Assembly: GCA_900552725.1 (NCBI GenBank)
Contig: USAT01000045.1
Coordinates: forward strand, 1 to 14,341
From: an uncultured Eubacteriales bacterium
GTDB lineage: Bacteria > Bacillota > Clostridia > Oscillospirales > Oscillospiraceae
DNA: 14,341 nt
Direction: 5' to 3'
Positions 1 through 6,634 of this stretch are shown here, in pieces (position 1 is the stretch's first letter; each line of letters starts with the position of its first letter). The notes beneath the pieces are model-generated. The model worked only from the letters and a program-made list of their open reading frames with translations. It was not told the origin of the DNA and ran no database searches. The position numbers and the translations under genes are program-made.

Positions 1-1040
1 TCACGGGTGTAGCCGTAACCACCGAACAGCTGCACAGCGCGGCGGGTCACATCGGAAGACATTTCCGCGGCGAACAGCTTTGCCATGGAGGAGTAGAAGC
101 CGCAGTTGGGGTCGCCCACGTCCTTGGCCTTGGCGGCGCGGTACACCAGCAGCTGGGCCGCGTCGGCGCGGGTCTTCATATCCGCCAGCTGGAACTGGGT
201 GTTCTGGAACTGGCTCAGACGCTTCTTGAACTGCATACGCTCCCTGGTGTAGGCGATGGCCTCGTCAATGGCGCCCTCGCCGATGCCCAGAGCCTGGGCT
301 GCGACGCCTACGCGGCCGCCGTCCAGCGTGCCCATGGCCACCTTGAAGCCCTTGCCCTCCTGGCCCAGCAGATTCTCCTTGGGGACGATGCAGTCCTCGA
401 AGATCAGGTCGGAGGTGGCGCTGCCGCGGATGCCCATCTTCTTCTCATGCTTGCCGATGGAGAAGCCCTTGAAGCCCTTCTCCACGATGAAGGCGGAGAT
501 GCCGTGGTTGCCCTTGGTGCGGTCGGTCATGGCGAACACCACGAAGGTGTCGGCCTCGGTGGCGTTGGTGATAAAGCACTTGGTGCCGTTGAGAACGTAG
601 TGGTCGCCCTCCAGCACGGCGATGGTCTGCTGTCCGGAGGCGTCGGAACCGGCGTTGGGCTCGGTCAGACCGAAGGCACCCAGCTTGCGGCCGCTGAGAA
701 GGTCAGGCAGATACTTCATCTTCTGCTCCTCGGTGCCGTAGGCGTAGATGGGATAGCAGCACAGGGACGTGTGGGCACAGATGATAACGGAGGTGGTGCC
801 GCAGGTCTTGGCGATCTCCTCCACGGCCATGGCGTAGGCCAGGTTGTCGCCGCCGGCGCCGCCGTACTTCTTGGGGAACGGGATGCCCAGCAGGCCCAGC
901 TTTGCCAGCTTGGGGATGGTTTCGCTGGGGAAGCGCTCTTCTTCGTCGATCTCCTGCGCCAGAGGCTTTACCTCGTTCTGGGCGAATTCGCGGTACATCT
1001 TGCGGAGCATCTCATGCTCCCTGGACAGCGTGAAATCCAT
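1..1040 (-). CDS. Acyl-CoA dehydrogenase, butyryl-CoA dehydrogenase-like (3' end cut off)
   Basis: FAD-dependent enzyme that puts a trans-2,3 double bond into a short-chain acyl-CoA, or works in reverse with electron-transferring flavoprotein in butyrate formation. The first 346 codons are visible, read from the ATG at 1040. AAAGGAG lies about seven bases upstream of that ATG. Residues 125-133 read LTEPNAGSD, the FAD/substrate-binding signature of the family. FITNATEAD follows, then KKMGIRGSATSDL, and a C-terminal helical domain with QFQNTQFQLADM. The visible part ends at GGYGYTRE, so the catalytic glutamate, which in this family lies in the later YEG motif, is outside the window. Family assignment is firm. 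The exact acyl chain length is not, because short-chain, glutaryl and branched-chain members are close relatives and no etfAB genes are visible beside it. The gene diverges from an iclR-family regulator gene. Confidence 0.93.
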   Translation of the reverse strand, partial: MDFTLSREHEMLRKMYREFAQNEVKPLAQEIDEEERFPSETIPKLAKLGLLGIPFPKKYGGAGGDNLAYAMAVEEIAKTCGTTSVIICAHTSLCCYPIYAYGTEEQKMKYLPDLLSGRKLGAFGLTEPNAGSDASGQQTIAVLEGDHYVLNGTKCFITNATEADTFVVFAMTDRTKGNHGISAFIVEKGFKGFSIGKHEKKMGIRGSATSDLIFEDCIVPKENLLGQEGKGFKVAMGTLDGGRVGVAAQALGIGEGAIDEAIAYTRERMQFKKRLSQFQNTQFQLADMKTRADAAQLLVYRAAKAKDVGDPNCGFYSSMAKLFAAEMSSDVTRRAVQLFGGYGYTR

Positions 1041-1120
1041 TTTGTATTCTCCTTTTTTCTGCTTTCTTCAACAGGAAAATTCGGAAACAGGGTTTGCTTT
1101 CCTTTCCGTTTTATGAGGCT

Positions 1121-1149
1121 ATCTTATCAAATCTCAAAAACGATTGCAA
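1121..1149 (-). promoter_or_regulatory. Candidate promoter of the acyl-CoA dehydrogenase gene
   Basis: Read on the minus strand, TTGCAA (1144-1149) and TAAGAT (1121-1126) are separated by 17 bp. Both boxes match the sigma-A consensus at four of six positions. The inverted repeat at 1155-1173 lies five bases upstream of the -35 box, an activator-like position. The CGGAAA/TTTCCG pair at 1082-1108 would fall just after the start of transcription, a repressor-like position. Confidence 0.45.
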
Positions 1150-1154
1150 CATGA

Positions 1155-1173
1155 TTTTCCGATATACGGAAAA
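1155..1173. promoter_or_regulatory. Palindromic operator candidate TTTTCCG-N5-CGGAAAA
   Basis: This is a 19-bp inverted repeat with perfect 7-bp arms around ATATA. It is the most symmetric copy of the motif repeated across this intergenic region and lies beside the candidate promoter of the acyl-CoA dehydrogenase gene. IclR-family proteins bind short palindromes of related composition (GGAAAT/ATTTCC in E. coli IclR), but the arms here are arranged differently. Confidence 0.5.
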
Positions 1174-1365
1174 CTAAATAAACAAATATTGCGAATTTCT
1201 TTTGTGCATCTCGTCAATTTTGCCTTGAATCCCCGACGATTCCCGTTGATTTTGCCGGTCTTTACGGGGTGAATTCCGATTCTGGTATAAAATATGTGTC
1301 AAATTCTGTGAAATGTCTGATAATTAACTTTCCGTTTTTATTTTCCTGTTTTCCGTATTTTTATA

Positions 1366-1394
1366 TTGAATTTTGGAAATATTCATGGTACAAT
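1366..1394 (+). promoter_or_regulatory. Promoter of the iclR - ECF S component - kinase operon
   Basis: TTGAAT (1366-1371), a 17-bp spacer and TACAAT (1389-1394), with an extended -10 TG at 1386-1387. The spacer contains TGGAAAT (1374-1380), which equals one half-site of the E. coli IclR consensus. Two TTTCCG direct repeats lie just upstream. This arrangement fits control by the operon's own first gene product. Confidence 0.6.
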
Positions 1395-1431
1395 AGGCCC
1401 AACAGGAAAAGAATAAGAAAGGAAACAAGTC

Positions 1432-2193
1432 ATGAACAACAATTTGTACATGTCCACGCTGTTGAAGGCGTTCGACATTTTGGACTGTTTCGATGACGAC
1501 CGGCAGGAGATCGGGATCTCCGACATCTCCGCCAAGGTGGGCTTGCCCGTCAGTTCCGTACACCGTATCATTCAGAGCCTGGAGTTCGAGGGGATGCTGT
1601 CCCAGAACCAGGAGAGCAAGAAGTACGCCCTGGGCAGCAAGATGCTGGCCTTCTCCCGGAAGTGCGGACAGTACCAGCGGTATCAGCAGATCGCCGCCAA
1701 GTATGTGGACGAGCTGTGCCGCGTCACCGAGGAGAACGTGAACCTGGCCACCTGCTCCGGCGACCAGATCACCAACATCTACACCGCCGAGACGCACTTC
1801 GTCCTGCGGCCCAACTTCCCCCTGTACCAGCCCTTTCCCGCCCACTGCACCGGCGTGGGCCGCGTGTTTCTCAGCCACATGAGCGAGGCGGCCCAAAAGT
1901 GGGTCTATGAGAACAGCGTCGGCGCCATCGGCATGACCCAGGAGGAATTTCTGGCGCTGCTGCGCAAGGCCAAAAAGGACGGCTATGCCCGGGACGATCA
2001 GGCCTTCAACGCGGGCTTGCGCTGCGTGGCCGCGCCCATCTATCTGGGCGGCGGCAAGCTGCTGTTCGCCCTGTCCATCTCCGCCCCCACCGCCCGAATG
2101 GACGACGCCGCCTACGAAAACGCCCGCAAGCTGGTGCTGAAGTACGCGGAGCTGATCTCTCAGGAGATCCAATCCGTCGAATTCCGATTCTGA
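1432..2193 (+). CDS. IclR-family transcriptional regulator
   Basis: DNA-binding regulator of 253 residues, the usual length for the family. Residues 5-60 form the winged helix-turn-helix domain, with the recognition segment SAKVGLPVSSVHRIIQSLE at about 33-51. From about residue 75 onward comes the IclR effector-binding domain, with the recognisable stretches ENVNLATCSGDQ, PAHCTGVGRVFLSHM, DDQAFNAGLRCVAAPIY and a terminal helix. The start is supported by AAAGGAA about seven bases upstream. The gene is followed after 36 bases by an ECF transporter S component gene, so it probably heads a three-gene operon. It probably regulates its own operon and perhaps the divergent acyl-CoA dehydrogenase, given the shared motif-rich control region. 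The ligand cannot be read from the sequence. Confidence 0.93.
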   Translation: MNNNLYMSTLLKAFDILDCFDDDRQEIGISDISAKVGLPVSSVHRIIQSLEFEGMLSQNQESKKYALGSKMLAFSRKCGQYQRYQQIAAKYVDELCRVTEENVNLATCSGDQITNIYTAETHFVLRPNFPLYQPFPAHCTGVGRVFLSHMSEAAQKWVYENSVGAIGMTQEEFLALLRKAKKDGYARDDQAFNAGLRCVAAPIYLGGGKLLFALSISAPTARMDDAAYENARKLVLKYAELISQEIQSVEFRF

Positions 2194-2229
2194 GCCCCTA
2201 CGTTTGAGTTAAGAGAGGAGTTACCGATC

Positions 2230-2796
2230 ATGAAACACACTTCCCTGAAGAATCTGGTGCTGTCCGCCATGTTCCTGGCCGTCGGCATCGTGCTGCCCTT
2301 CTTTATCGGACAGATCCCCGCCATCGGCAAGATGCTGCTGCCCATGCATATCCCCGTACTGCTGTGCGGCTTGATCTGCGGCTGGCAGTGGGGCCTGGGC
2401 GTCGGTTTCGTGCTGCCGCTGCTGCGCTCGCTGCTGTTCAGCTTCCCGGCCATGTATCCCAACGCCGTCGGCATGGCCTTTGAGCTGGCGGTGTACGGTT
2501 TGGTCATCGGCTATCTGTACGCTCACAGCAAGTGGCAGTGCGTCAAGGCCCTCTATAAGTGCCTGATCCCCGCCATGATCGCGGGCCGCCTGGTGTGGGG
2601 CGCGGCGATGATCGTGCTGATGGGCCTGGGCGGCAGCGCCTTTACCTGGCAGCTGTTCCTGGGCGGCGCGCTGCTGAACGCGCTGCCCGGCATCGCGCTG
2701 CAGCTTATCCTGATCCCCGCCGTGATGGTGCTGCTGGATCGGACGAAGCTGGTGCGGTTCTATCAGCCTGAGCCCGTGCCCGAGCAGGCGGTATGA
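2230..2796 (+). CDS. ECF transporter S component (substrate-binding membrane subunit)
   Basis: Small integral membrane protein of 188 residues with about five to six hydrophobic segments. The stretch from LPMHIPVLLCGLICG to GVGFVLPLLRSL, followed by FPAMYPNAVGMAFELAVYGLVIG, is the typical pattern of energy-coupling-factor S components, which bind a vitamin or related micronutrient and hand it to a shared EcfA/A'/T engine. No ATPase or T subunit gene is nearby, so this would be a group II system using an engine encoded elsewhere. GAGGAG lies nine bases before the ATG. Its stop codon overlaps the start of the kinase gene in ATGA. That overlap suggests the imported compound is a substrate for the kinase. 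The substrate itself is not identifiable here. Confidence 0.85.
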   Translation: MKHTSLKNLVLSAMFLAVGIVLPFFIGQIPAIGKMLLPMHIPVLLCGLICGWQWGLGVGFVLPLLRSLLFSFPAMYPNAVGMAFELAVYGLVIGYLYAHSKWQCVKALYKCLIPAMIAGRLVWGAAMIVLMGLGGSAFTWQLFLGGALLNALPGIALQLILIPAVMVLLDRTKLVRFYQPEPVPEQAV

Positions 2797-3359
2797 CCGA
2801 CCGCGACTATACCCGGCTGGTGCTGGCCATCTGGGGAAAGCTCCTGCGGCGGGGCCGGATCATCGTGGCCGTCGACGGGCGGTGCGGCTCCGGCAAGACC
2901 ACGCTGGCGGCACGGCTGGAAAAGGATCTGCGCTGCGCCGTGTACCACATGGACGATTTCTTCCCCCGGCCCGAGCAGCGGACGGAGGAGCGGCTGTCCC
3001 GGCCCGGCGAGAACGTGGATCACGAGCGGTTTCTGGAGGAGGTGCTGCTGCCGCTGCAGAGCACGCGGCCCGTCACCTACCGGCCCTATCTCTGCGCACG
3101 GCAGCAGCTGGGCGAGCCGGTGACGGTGGCGCCCAACCGGCTGACCGTTGTGGAGGGCTCCTATTCCTGCCACCCCGCCCTGTGGGACTACTACGACCTG
3201 CGGGTGTTCCTGACCGTGGACCCGGAGGAGCAGCTGCGGCGCATCGAAAAGCGCAGCGGCCCGGAGAAGGCCCGGCAGTTCCGCGACCGGTGGATCCCCT
3301 TCGAGGAGGCGTATTTCCGGGCCTATGACGTACAGGTCCGGTGCGACCTGGCGCTGTGA
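2793..3359 (+). CDS. Uridine-kinase-like P-loop kinase
   Basis: Cytoplasmic nucleotide-binding protein of 188 residues. Residues 29-36 are the Walker A loop GRCGSGKT. HMDDFF at 52-57 matches the substrate-side aspartate motif of uridine kinase, phosphoribulokinase and nicotinamide riboside kinase relatives. ENVDHERFLEEVLLPL and VVEGSYSCHP follow, also typical of this group. A late segment, RRIEKRSGPEKARQFRDRW, resembles the lid region. The ATG lies inside the stop of the preceding S component gene (ATGA overlap), indicating translational coupling. The likely role is to phosphorylate, and so trap, the compound brought in by that transporter. Uridine, another nucleoside, nicotinamide riboside or a vitamin alcohol are all possible. 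The family is clear, the substrate is inference. Confidence 0.82.
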   Translation: MTDRDYTRLVLAIWGKLLRRGRIIVAVDGRCGSGKTTLAARLEKDLRCAVYHMDDFFPRPEQRTEERLSRPGENVDHERFLEEVLLPLQSTRPVTYRPYLCARQQLGEPVTVAPNRLTVVEGSYSCHPALWDYYDLRVFLTVDPEEQLRRIEKRSGPEKARQFRDRWIPFEEAYFRAYDVQVRCDLAL

Positions 3360-3377
3360 AACGCAAAAAACGCATAA

Positions 3378-3408
3378 AAAAATGACACGCGTTTCGCGTG
3401 TCATTTTT
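3378..3408. terminator. Bidirectional intrinsic terminator between convergent operons
   Basis: A perfect 14-bp stem (AAAAATGACACGCG at 3378-3391 with its complement at 3395-3408) closed by a TTT loop. The arms begin and end in A and T runs, so it can act on both strands. It lies 18 bases after the kinase stop and 20 bases after the stop of the convergent flavoprotein gene. Confidence 0.9.
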
Positions 3409-3428
3409 GCGTGGATAGGGGCGAACGG

Positions 3429-4046
3429 TCAGCGGTGGAAGTTGGTGTTGATGGTGGGCTCCTTCTCCGGCAGGCCGAACTGCTCCTTGCCCAGCCGGAT
3501 GCTCTTCATCAGGAAGGCCATGTTCCGGCCCAGCGTCCGCATGGTCTGCAGGCCCTCCTGATCCTGCATTACCTCCTCCGGCGTGTTGCCGTACACCATG
3601 TTCCAGTACTGGCTGCTGGCGATGGGCATGCCGCAGATGGTGAAGTACTTGTTCAGCGCGTCGAAGGTGGCGGTGTTGCCGCCCCGGCGGCAGGACACCA
3701 CCGACGCGCCCACCTTCATGGTCTTGTTGATCCACGGCGTGCTGAAAAACAGCCGGTCCATAAAGGAGATGGCGCCGCCGGCGGGGGAGGCGTAGTACAC
3801 CGGGGAGCCGATCACCAGGGCATCGGCCTCGTTGAACTTCTGGGCCACCTCGTTCACCAGATCGTCGTGGACGCAGCGGTTGGTCTTTTTGCACACGCCG
3901 CAGGCATTGCAGGAGATGTTGGTCCTGCCGGCCTGGATGATCTCCGACTCGATGCCCTCGACCGCCAGCGCTCTGGCCAGCTCCGCCAGGGCGGTATAGG
4001 TGCAGCCTCTCTCGTGAGGGCTGCCGTTGATGAGCAATGCTTTCAT
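3429..4046 (-). CDS. Iron-sulfur flavoprotein / NAD(P)H-dependent FMN reductase family
   Basis: Flavodoxin-fold redox protein of 205 residues. Residues 6-14 (INGSPHERG) form the FMN phosphate loop and GSPVYYASPAG is the second flavin loop. Cysteines 46, 49, 52 and 58 fit CX2CX2CX5C, the compact motif that binds a 4Fe-4S cluster in Isf-type iron-sulfur flavoproteins. The expected role is two-electron to one-electron transfer or reduction of a small substrate. The physiological partner is unknown. I chose the ATG at 4046 rather than the in-frame ATG at 4097 because AGGAGG lies six to seven bases upstream and the longer form would overlap the upstream MGMT-family gene. It is the last gene of a three-gene operon and ends just before a bidirectional terminator. 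Confidence 0.88.
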   Translation of the reverse strand: MKALLINGSPHERGCTYTALAELARALAVEGIESEIIQAGRTNISCNACGVCKKTNRCVHDDLVNEVAQKFNEADALVIGSPVYYASPAGGAISFMDRLFFSTPWINKTMKVGASVVSCRRGGNTATFDALNKYFTICGMPIASSQYWNMVYGNTPEEVMQDQEGLQTMRTLGRNMAFLMKSIRLGKEQFGLPEKEPTINTNFHR

Positions 4047-4075
4047 GATGTATCCTCCTGTCATTTGTCTTGTTA

Positions 4076-4375
4076 TCAGATGCCGGAATAGCGGCATCGC
4101 TTGATGTCCACATGGTTCTCGTCCCGGAAGGGGACGCCCTCCTGCCGCAGCAGGAAGCCCTGCTCCGGCCAGTGGGGCGCCAGACGCCCGTCGTGGCCCA
4201 CCACACGGTGGCAGGGATAGTCGCCGTACAATTCGGCGCTGCTGAGCACCCTGCCCACCAGGCGGGCGTTCCGCTCCCGGCCGATGAGCCGGGCAATCTG
4301 GCCGTAGGAGGCCACCTGCCCCTCGGGAATTTCGCCCACCACGGCCAGGATCTCGTAGATCAGACGCTCGTCCAT
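4076..4375 (-). CDS. Half-length MGMT-family alkyltransferase domain protein, catalytic cysteine kept
   Basis: Ninety-nine residues that correspond only to the C-terminal DNA-binding and active-site domain of O6-alkylguanine-DNA alkyltransferases. IPEGQVASYGQIARLIG at 16-32 is the conserved helix-turn-helix region. RLVGRVL at 38-44 carries the arginine finger (Arg38). PCHRVV at 54-59 has the acceptor Cys55. Alkyltransferase-like proteins of the same size usually have tryptophan in place of this cysteine, so this protein is not a classical ATL. It may repair O6-alkylguanine or act as a lesion flag. The start has no good ribosome binding site and follows the deacylase stop by only four bases, so translation is probably coupled. 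The flavoprotein gene follows after 29 bases. Confidence 0.87.
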   Translation of the reverse strand: MDERLIYEILAVVGEIPEGQVASYGQIARLIGRERNARLVGRVLSSAELYGDYPCHRVVGHDGRLAPHWPEQGFLLRQEGVPFRDENHVDIKRCRYSGI

Positions 4376-4379
4376 GGCG

Positions 4380-4868
4380 TTACAGGCGCGTCAGCTCCAC
4401 GGCGGTGCCGTGGGCGCGGAGCAGCCGCAGCAGCTCCTCCGCCTGCAGCCACACGGTGGCGGTGTTGTCGTTGGGGTGTACGCCGATGCGGCCCGGCGGC
4501 AGCAGGAATTCCTCGTCCAGATAGAACCGGACGCTGCGGCTCTCGTCATTCAGCAGGCCCAGGGGCGTCACCGAGCCGGGGGTCAGGTGCAGGAACGCCA
4601 TCAGCTCGTCCGCCGAGGCGAAGCTGAGGGGCCGGGTGCCGTGGGCCCGGCGGAACTCCTTCAGGTCCACCCGCTTGTCGCCCCGGACGGTGATCAGATA
4701 GTAATTCCGCTTCTTGTCGTCCCGGACGAACAGGTTCTTGGCGTCGTCCTCCGGATAGGGCAGGGCCAGGTCGGCGCACTCCTCCATGTTGTAGACGGCC
4801 CTGTGCTCCGTGATCTCAAAGGCCACGCCGTTGGCGCGAAGAAAGTTGTAGGTCTCCTGCTTGTTCAT
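4380..4868 (-). CDS. YbaK/PrdX-type aminoacyl-tRNA deacylase (ProX-like)
   Basis: Free-standing editing domain of 162 residues, homologous to the insertion domain of bacterial prolyl-tRNA synthetase. It removes a wrongly attached amino acid, commonly alanine from tRNA-Pro in the PrdX/ProXp-ala branch. AKNLFVRDDKKRNYYL at 43-58 contains the conserved lysine (Lys44) that contacts the tRNA 3' end. GSVTPLGLLND near residue 98 is the conserved GxxxPxG loop. AAAGGAG sits about seven bases upstream of the ATG, and a strong promoter is seen at 4902-4930. It is the first gene of an operon with an MGMT-family protein and an iron-sulfur flavoprotein, so the operon mixes translation quality control, DNA alkylation and redox functions. 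The exact misacylated substrate is inferred from family only. Confidence 0.88.
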   Translation of the reverse strand: MNKQETYNFLRANGVAFEITEHRAVYNMEECADLALPYPEDDAKNLFVRDDKKRNYYLITVRGDKRVDLKEFRRAHGTRPLSFASADELMAFLHLTPGSVTPLGLLNDESRSVRFYLDEEFLLPPGRIGVHPNDNTATVWLQAEELLRLLRAHGTAVELTRL

Positions 4869-4901
4869 GGCGGGGCTCCTTTCACAGTGGGATGTATCCC
4901 G

Positions 4902-4930
4902 ATTATAGGGCGTTTTGCGCCAAAATGCAA
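4902..4930 (-). promoter_or_regulatory. Promoter of the deacylase operon
   Basis: On the minus strand, TTGCAT (4925-4930), a 17-bp spacer and a perfect TATAAT (4902-4907). The spacer contains GGCG-N5-CGCC (4909-4921), a short palindrome that might bind a regulator. The -35 box falls within the run-off tail of the terminator of the upstream ATPase gene. Confidence 0.7.
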
Positions 4931-4932
4931 GA

Positions 4933-4962
4933 GGGAGGGGGCAGCCTGGGCTGCCCCCTCCC
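4933..4962 (-). terminator. Intrinsic terminator of the HerA-like ATPase gene
   Basis: A 12-bp perfect stem (GGGAGGGGGCAG at 4933-4944 with its complement at 4951-4962) around CCTGGG. On the minus strand it is followed by TCTTGCATTTTG, a modest T-rich tail. It lies ten bases after the ATPase stop codon and directly before the promoter of the next operon. Confidence 0.7.
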
Positions 4963-4972
4963 GCAAAGCGCG

Positions 4973-6604
4973 TTATCTCTTCTTCAGCACGCCCATCAGG
5001 CCGCGCTTCAGGATCTGACCGCCGGCGGAGATCAGCTGGGACTCGATCTTGGCCGCCCGGCGCTCGGCCTTGCGGCGGGCCTCGGCCTCCGCCTTCTCCT
5101 GCTGGCGCTCGGCCTTGCGGCGCTCCTCATCGGCCAGCTTCTGCTGGCGGCGGCGGGCCTCATCCTCCAGCTTCTGCTGGCGCTTGCGCTCCTCGTCGGC
5201 CAGCTTCTGCTGCCGCTTCTTGTCGGCCTCCTCTTCCTTCAGCCGCTGCTTCTCCGCCTCGGCCTCGGCCTTTTCCCGGGCCTTGCGGTCGGCCTCCTCC
5301 TGCTGGGCCAGCTCGGCCTTTTCCGCCTCCTCCGTCAGCACCTCATAGGCGGACAGATTGTCCACGGCGTCGTCGTACTTCTCCATGCCGTCCCGCATCA
5401 GCACCTTGGCCCGGGCCATGGGCTCCGGCGCGGCCATCAGGCTCTGGGGGCAGATGATCTTGGTGCGCTGCACCATGGCGGGCACGCCCTCTTCGTCCAG
5501 GAAGGAGGTCAGCGCCTCGCCCACGCCCAGCTCCATGATGGCGTCCTCCGCCTGGAAGGCGGGGTTGGCCCGGAAGGCCTGGGCCGCCACGCGGACGGCC
5601 TTCAGCTCGGCGGGGGTGTAGGCCCGCAGGGCGTGCTGCACCCGGTTGGAGAGCTGGGCCAGCACGGTGTCGGGAATGTCGCTGGGGCTCTGGGTGACGA
5701 AGTAGACGCCCACGCCCCGGGAGCGGATCAGCTTCACCGTCTGCTCGATCTTCTGCAGCAGCACGGTGGGCGCGTCCCGGAACAGCATGTGGGCCTCGTC
5801 GAAGAAGAACACCAGCTTGGGCTTGTCCATATCGCCCGCCTCCGGCAGGCTCTCAAACAGCTCCGACAGCATCCACAGCAGGAAGCTGGCGTACAGGGTG
5901 GGGTTCTGCACCAGCTTGACGCAGTCCAGCACGTTGATCATGCCGCGGCCGTTCTCATCGGTGCGCATCCAGTCGCGGATGTCCAGGGCGGGCTCGCCGA
6001 AGAACAGCTCGCCGCCCTGCTGCTCCAGGGGCAGCAGCGCCCGCAGGATGGCCGCTACCGACTGGGGCGTGATGTTGCCGTAGGTCATCATGTACTCGGT
6101 GCGGTGCTCGTTGACGTAGGTCAGCATGGCACGCAGATCCTTCAGGTCGATCAGCAGCAGGCCCTTGTCGTCGGCGATGCGGAACACGATGTGCAGGATG
6201 CCCTCCTGGGCGGGGGTCAGGCCCAGGATCCGGCTGAGAAGCTCCGGCCCCATATCGCTGACGGTGGCGCGGACGGCGTGGCCGCCCTGCTGATAGATAT
6301 CCCAGAAGGTGGTGGGGTACGCCTTATAGGTAAAGGTGTCCCGGATGCCGAACTTGTCGATGCGCTTCTCCATGCCCTCATTGCTGACGCCGGGGGCGCA
6401 GATGCCCGCCACGTCGCCCTTCACGTCGCACAGGAACACGGGCACGCCCGCGTCGGAGAAGGATTCCGCCATCACCTTCATGGTGATGGTCTTGCCGGTA
6501 CCGCTGGCGCCTGCGATCAGACCGTGGCGGTTGCACATGTTCAGCGCCATCTCCACCCGCTGGCCGTCCGCCAGACCCATATAGATCCTGCCGTTTTCGT
6601 ACAT
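4973..6604 (-). CDS. HerA-like ATPase, DUF853/YjgR family, with coiled-coil tail
   Basis: Predicted cytoplasmic P-loop ATPase of 543 residues related to HerA/FtsK-type DNA translocases. E. coli YjgR is the best-known relative, and its biological role is not settled. Residues 32-39 (GASGTGKT) are Walker A, FLCDVKGDVAGI at 57-68 is a family motif, KLVFFFDEAH at 263-272 is Walker B, and VYFVTQSPSDIPDTVLAQLSNR at about 300-321 is the sensor and arginine region. Residues 424-518 are almost entirely charged residues, alanine and glutamine and should form a long coiled coil. It includes three 11-residue repeats at 463-495 (type RQQKLADEER). The C terminus ends in ILKRGLMGVLKKR. I chose the ATG at 6604 over that at 6682 because GGAGG lies eight bases upstream and a promoter at 6635-6663 would otherwise fall inside the gene. 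Confidence 0.88.
   Translation of the reverse strand: MYENGRIYMGLADGQRVEMALNMCNRHGLIAGASGTGKTITMKVMAESFSDAGVPVFLCDVKGDVAGICAPGVSNEGMEKRIDKFGIRDTFTYKAYPTTFWDIYQQGGHAVRATVSDMGPELLSRILGLTPAQEGILHIVFRIADDKGLLLIDLKDLRAMLTYVNEHRTEYMMTYGNITPQSVAAILRALLPLEQQGGELFFGEPALDIRDWMRTDENGRGMINVLDCVKLVQNPTLYASFLLWMLSELFESLPEAGDMDKPKLVFFFDEAHMLFRDAPTVLLQKIEQTVKLIRSRGVGVYFVTQSPSDIPDTVLAQLSNRVQHALRAYTPAELKAVRVAAQAFRANPAFQAEDAIMELGVGEALTSFLDEEGVPAMVQRTKIICPQSLMAAPEPMARAKVLMRDGMEKYDDAVDNLSAYEVLTEEAEKAELAQQEEADRKAREKAEAEAEKQRLKEEEADKKRQQKLADEERKRQQKLEDEARRRQQKLADEERRKAERQQEKAEAEARRKAERRAAKIESQLISAGGQILKRGLMGVLKKR
5120..5218 (-). repeat. Three tandem 11-codon repeats in the ATPase coiled coil
   Basis: Protein residues 463-473, 474-484 and 485-495 read KRQQKLADEER, KRQQKLEDEAR and RRQQKLADEER. 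The matching DNA has the recurring unit CAGCTTCTGCTGGCG or a near variant on the plus strand. An 11-residue period fits a hendecad coiled coil. The near-identity at DNA level suggests recent duplication, so copy number may vary between strains. Confidence 0.85.
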
Positions 6605-6634
6605 ATAGCCGTCCTCCAGTATGTATTTGCCTCT

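Larger units (their letters stand above)
1041..1431. promoter_or_regulatory. AT-rich divergent control region with repeated TTTCCG/CGGAAA motif
   Basis: This 391-bp gap separates the acyl-CoA dehydrogenase gene from the iclR-family gene, and I see no gene in it. It is much richer in A+T than its surroundings. TTTCCG or its complement CGGAAA occurs at 1082-1087, 1103-1108, 1156-1161, 1167-1172, 1329-1334 and 1350-1355. The pair at 1155-1173 forms an inverted repeat with 7-bp arms and a 5-bp spacer. The pair at 1329 and 1350 is a direct repeat exactly 21 bp apart, two helical turns. One promoter can be drawn towards each gene. That the motif is an operator, and that the adjacent IclR protein binds it, is inference. 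Confidence 0.6.

Noticed and set aside
447..1154. Plus-strand open frame opposite the acyl-CoA dehydrogenase
   Set aside because: It crosses the dehydrogenase start, its ribosome binding site and promoter. The product is low complexity.
4047..4097. Longer start for the iron-sulfur flavoprotein at 4097
   Set aside because: No ribosome binding site, overlap with the MGMT-family gene, and the extra residues are not part of the flavodoxin fold.
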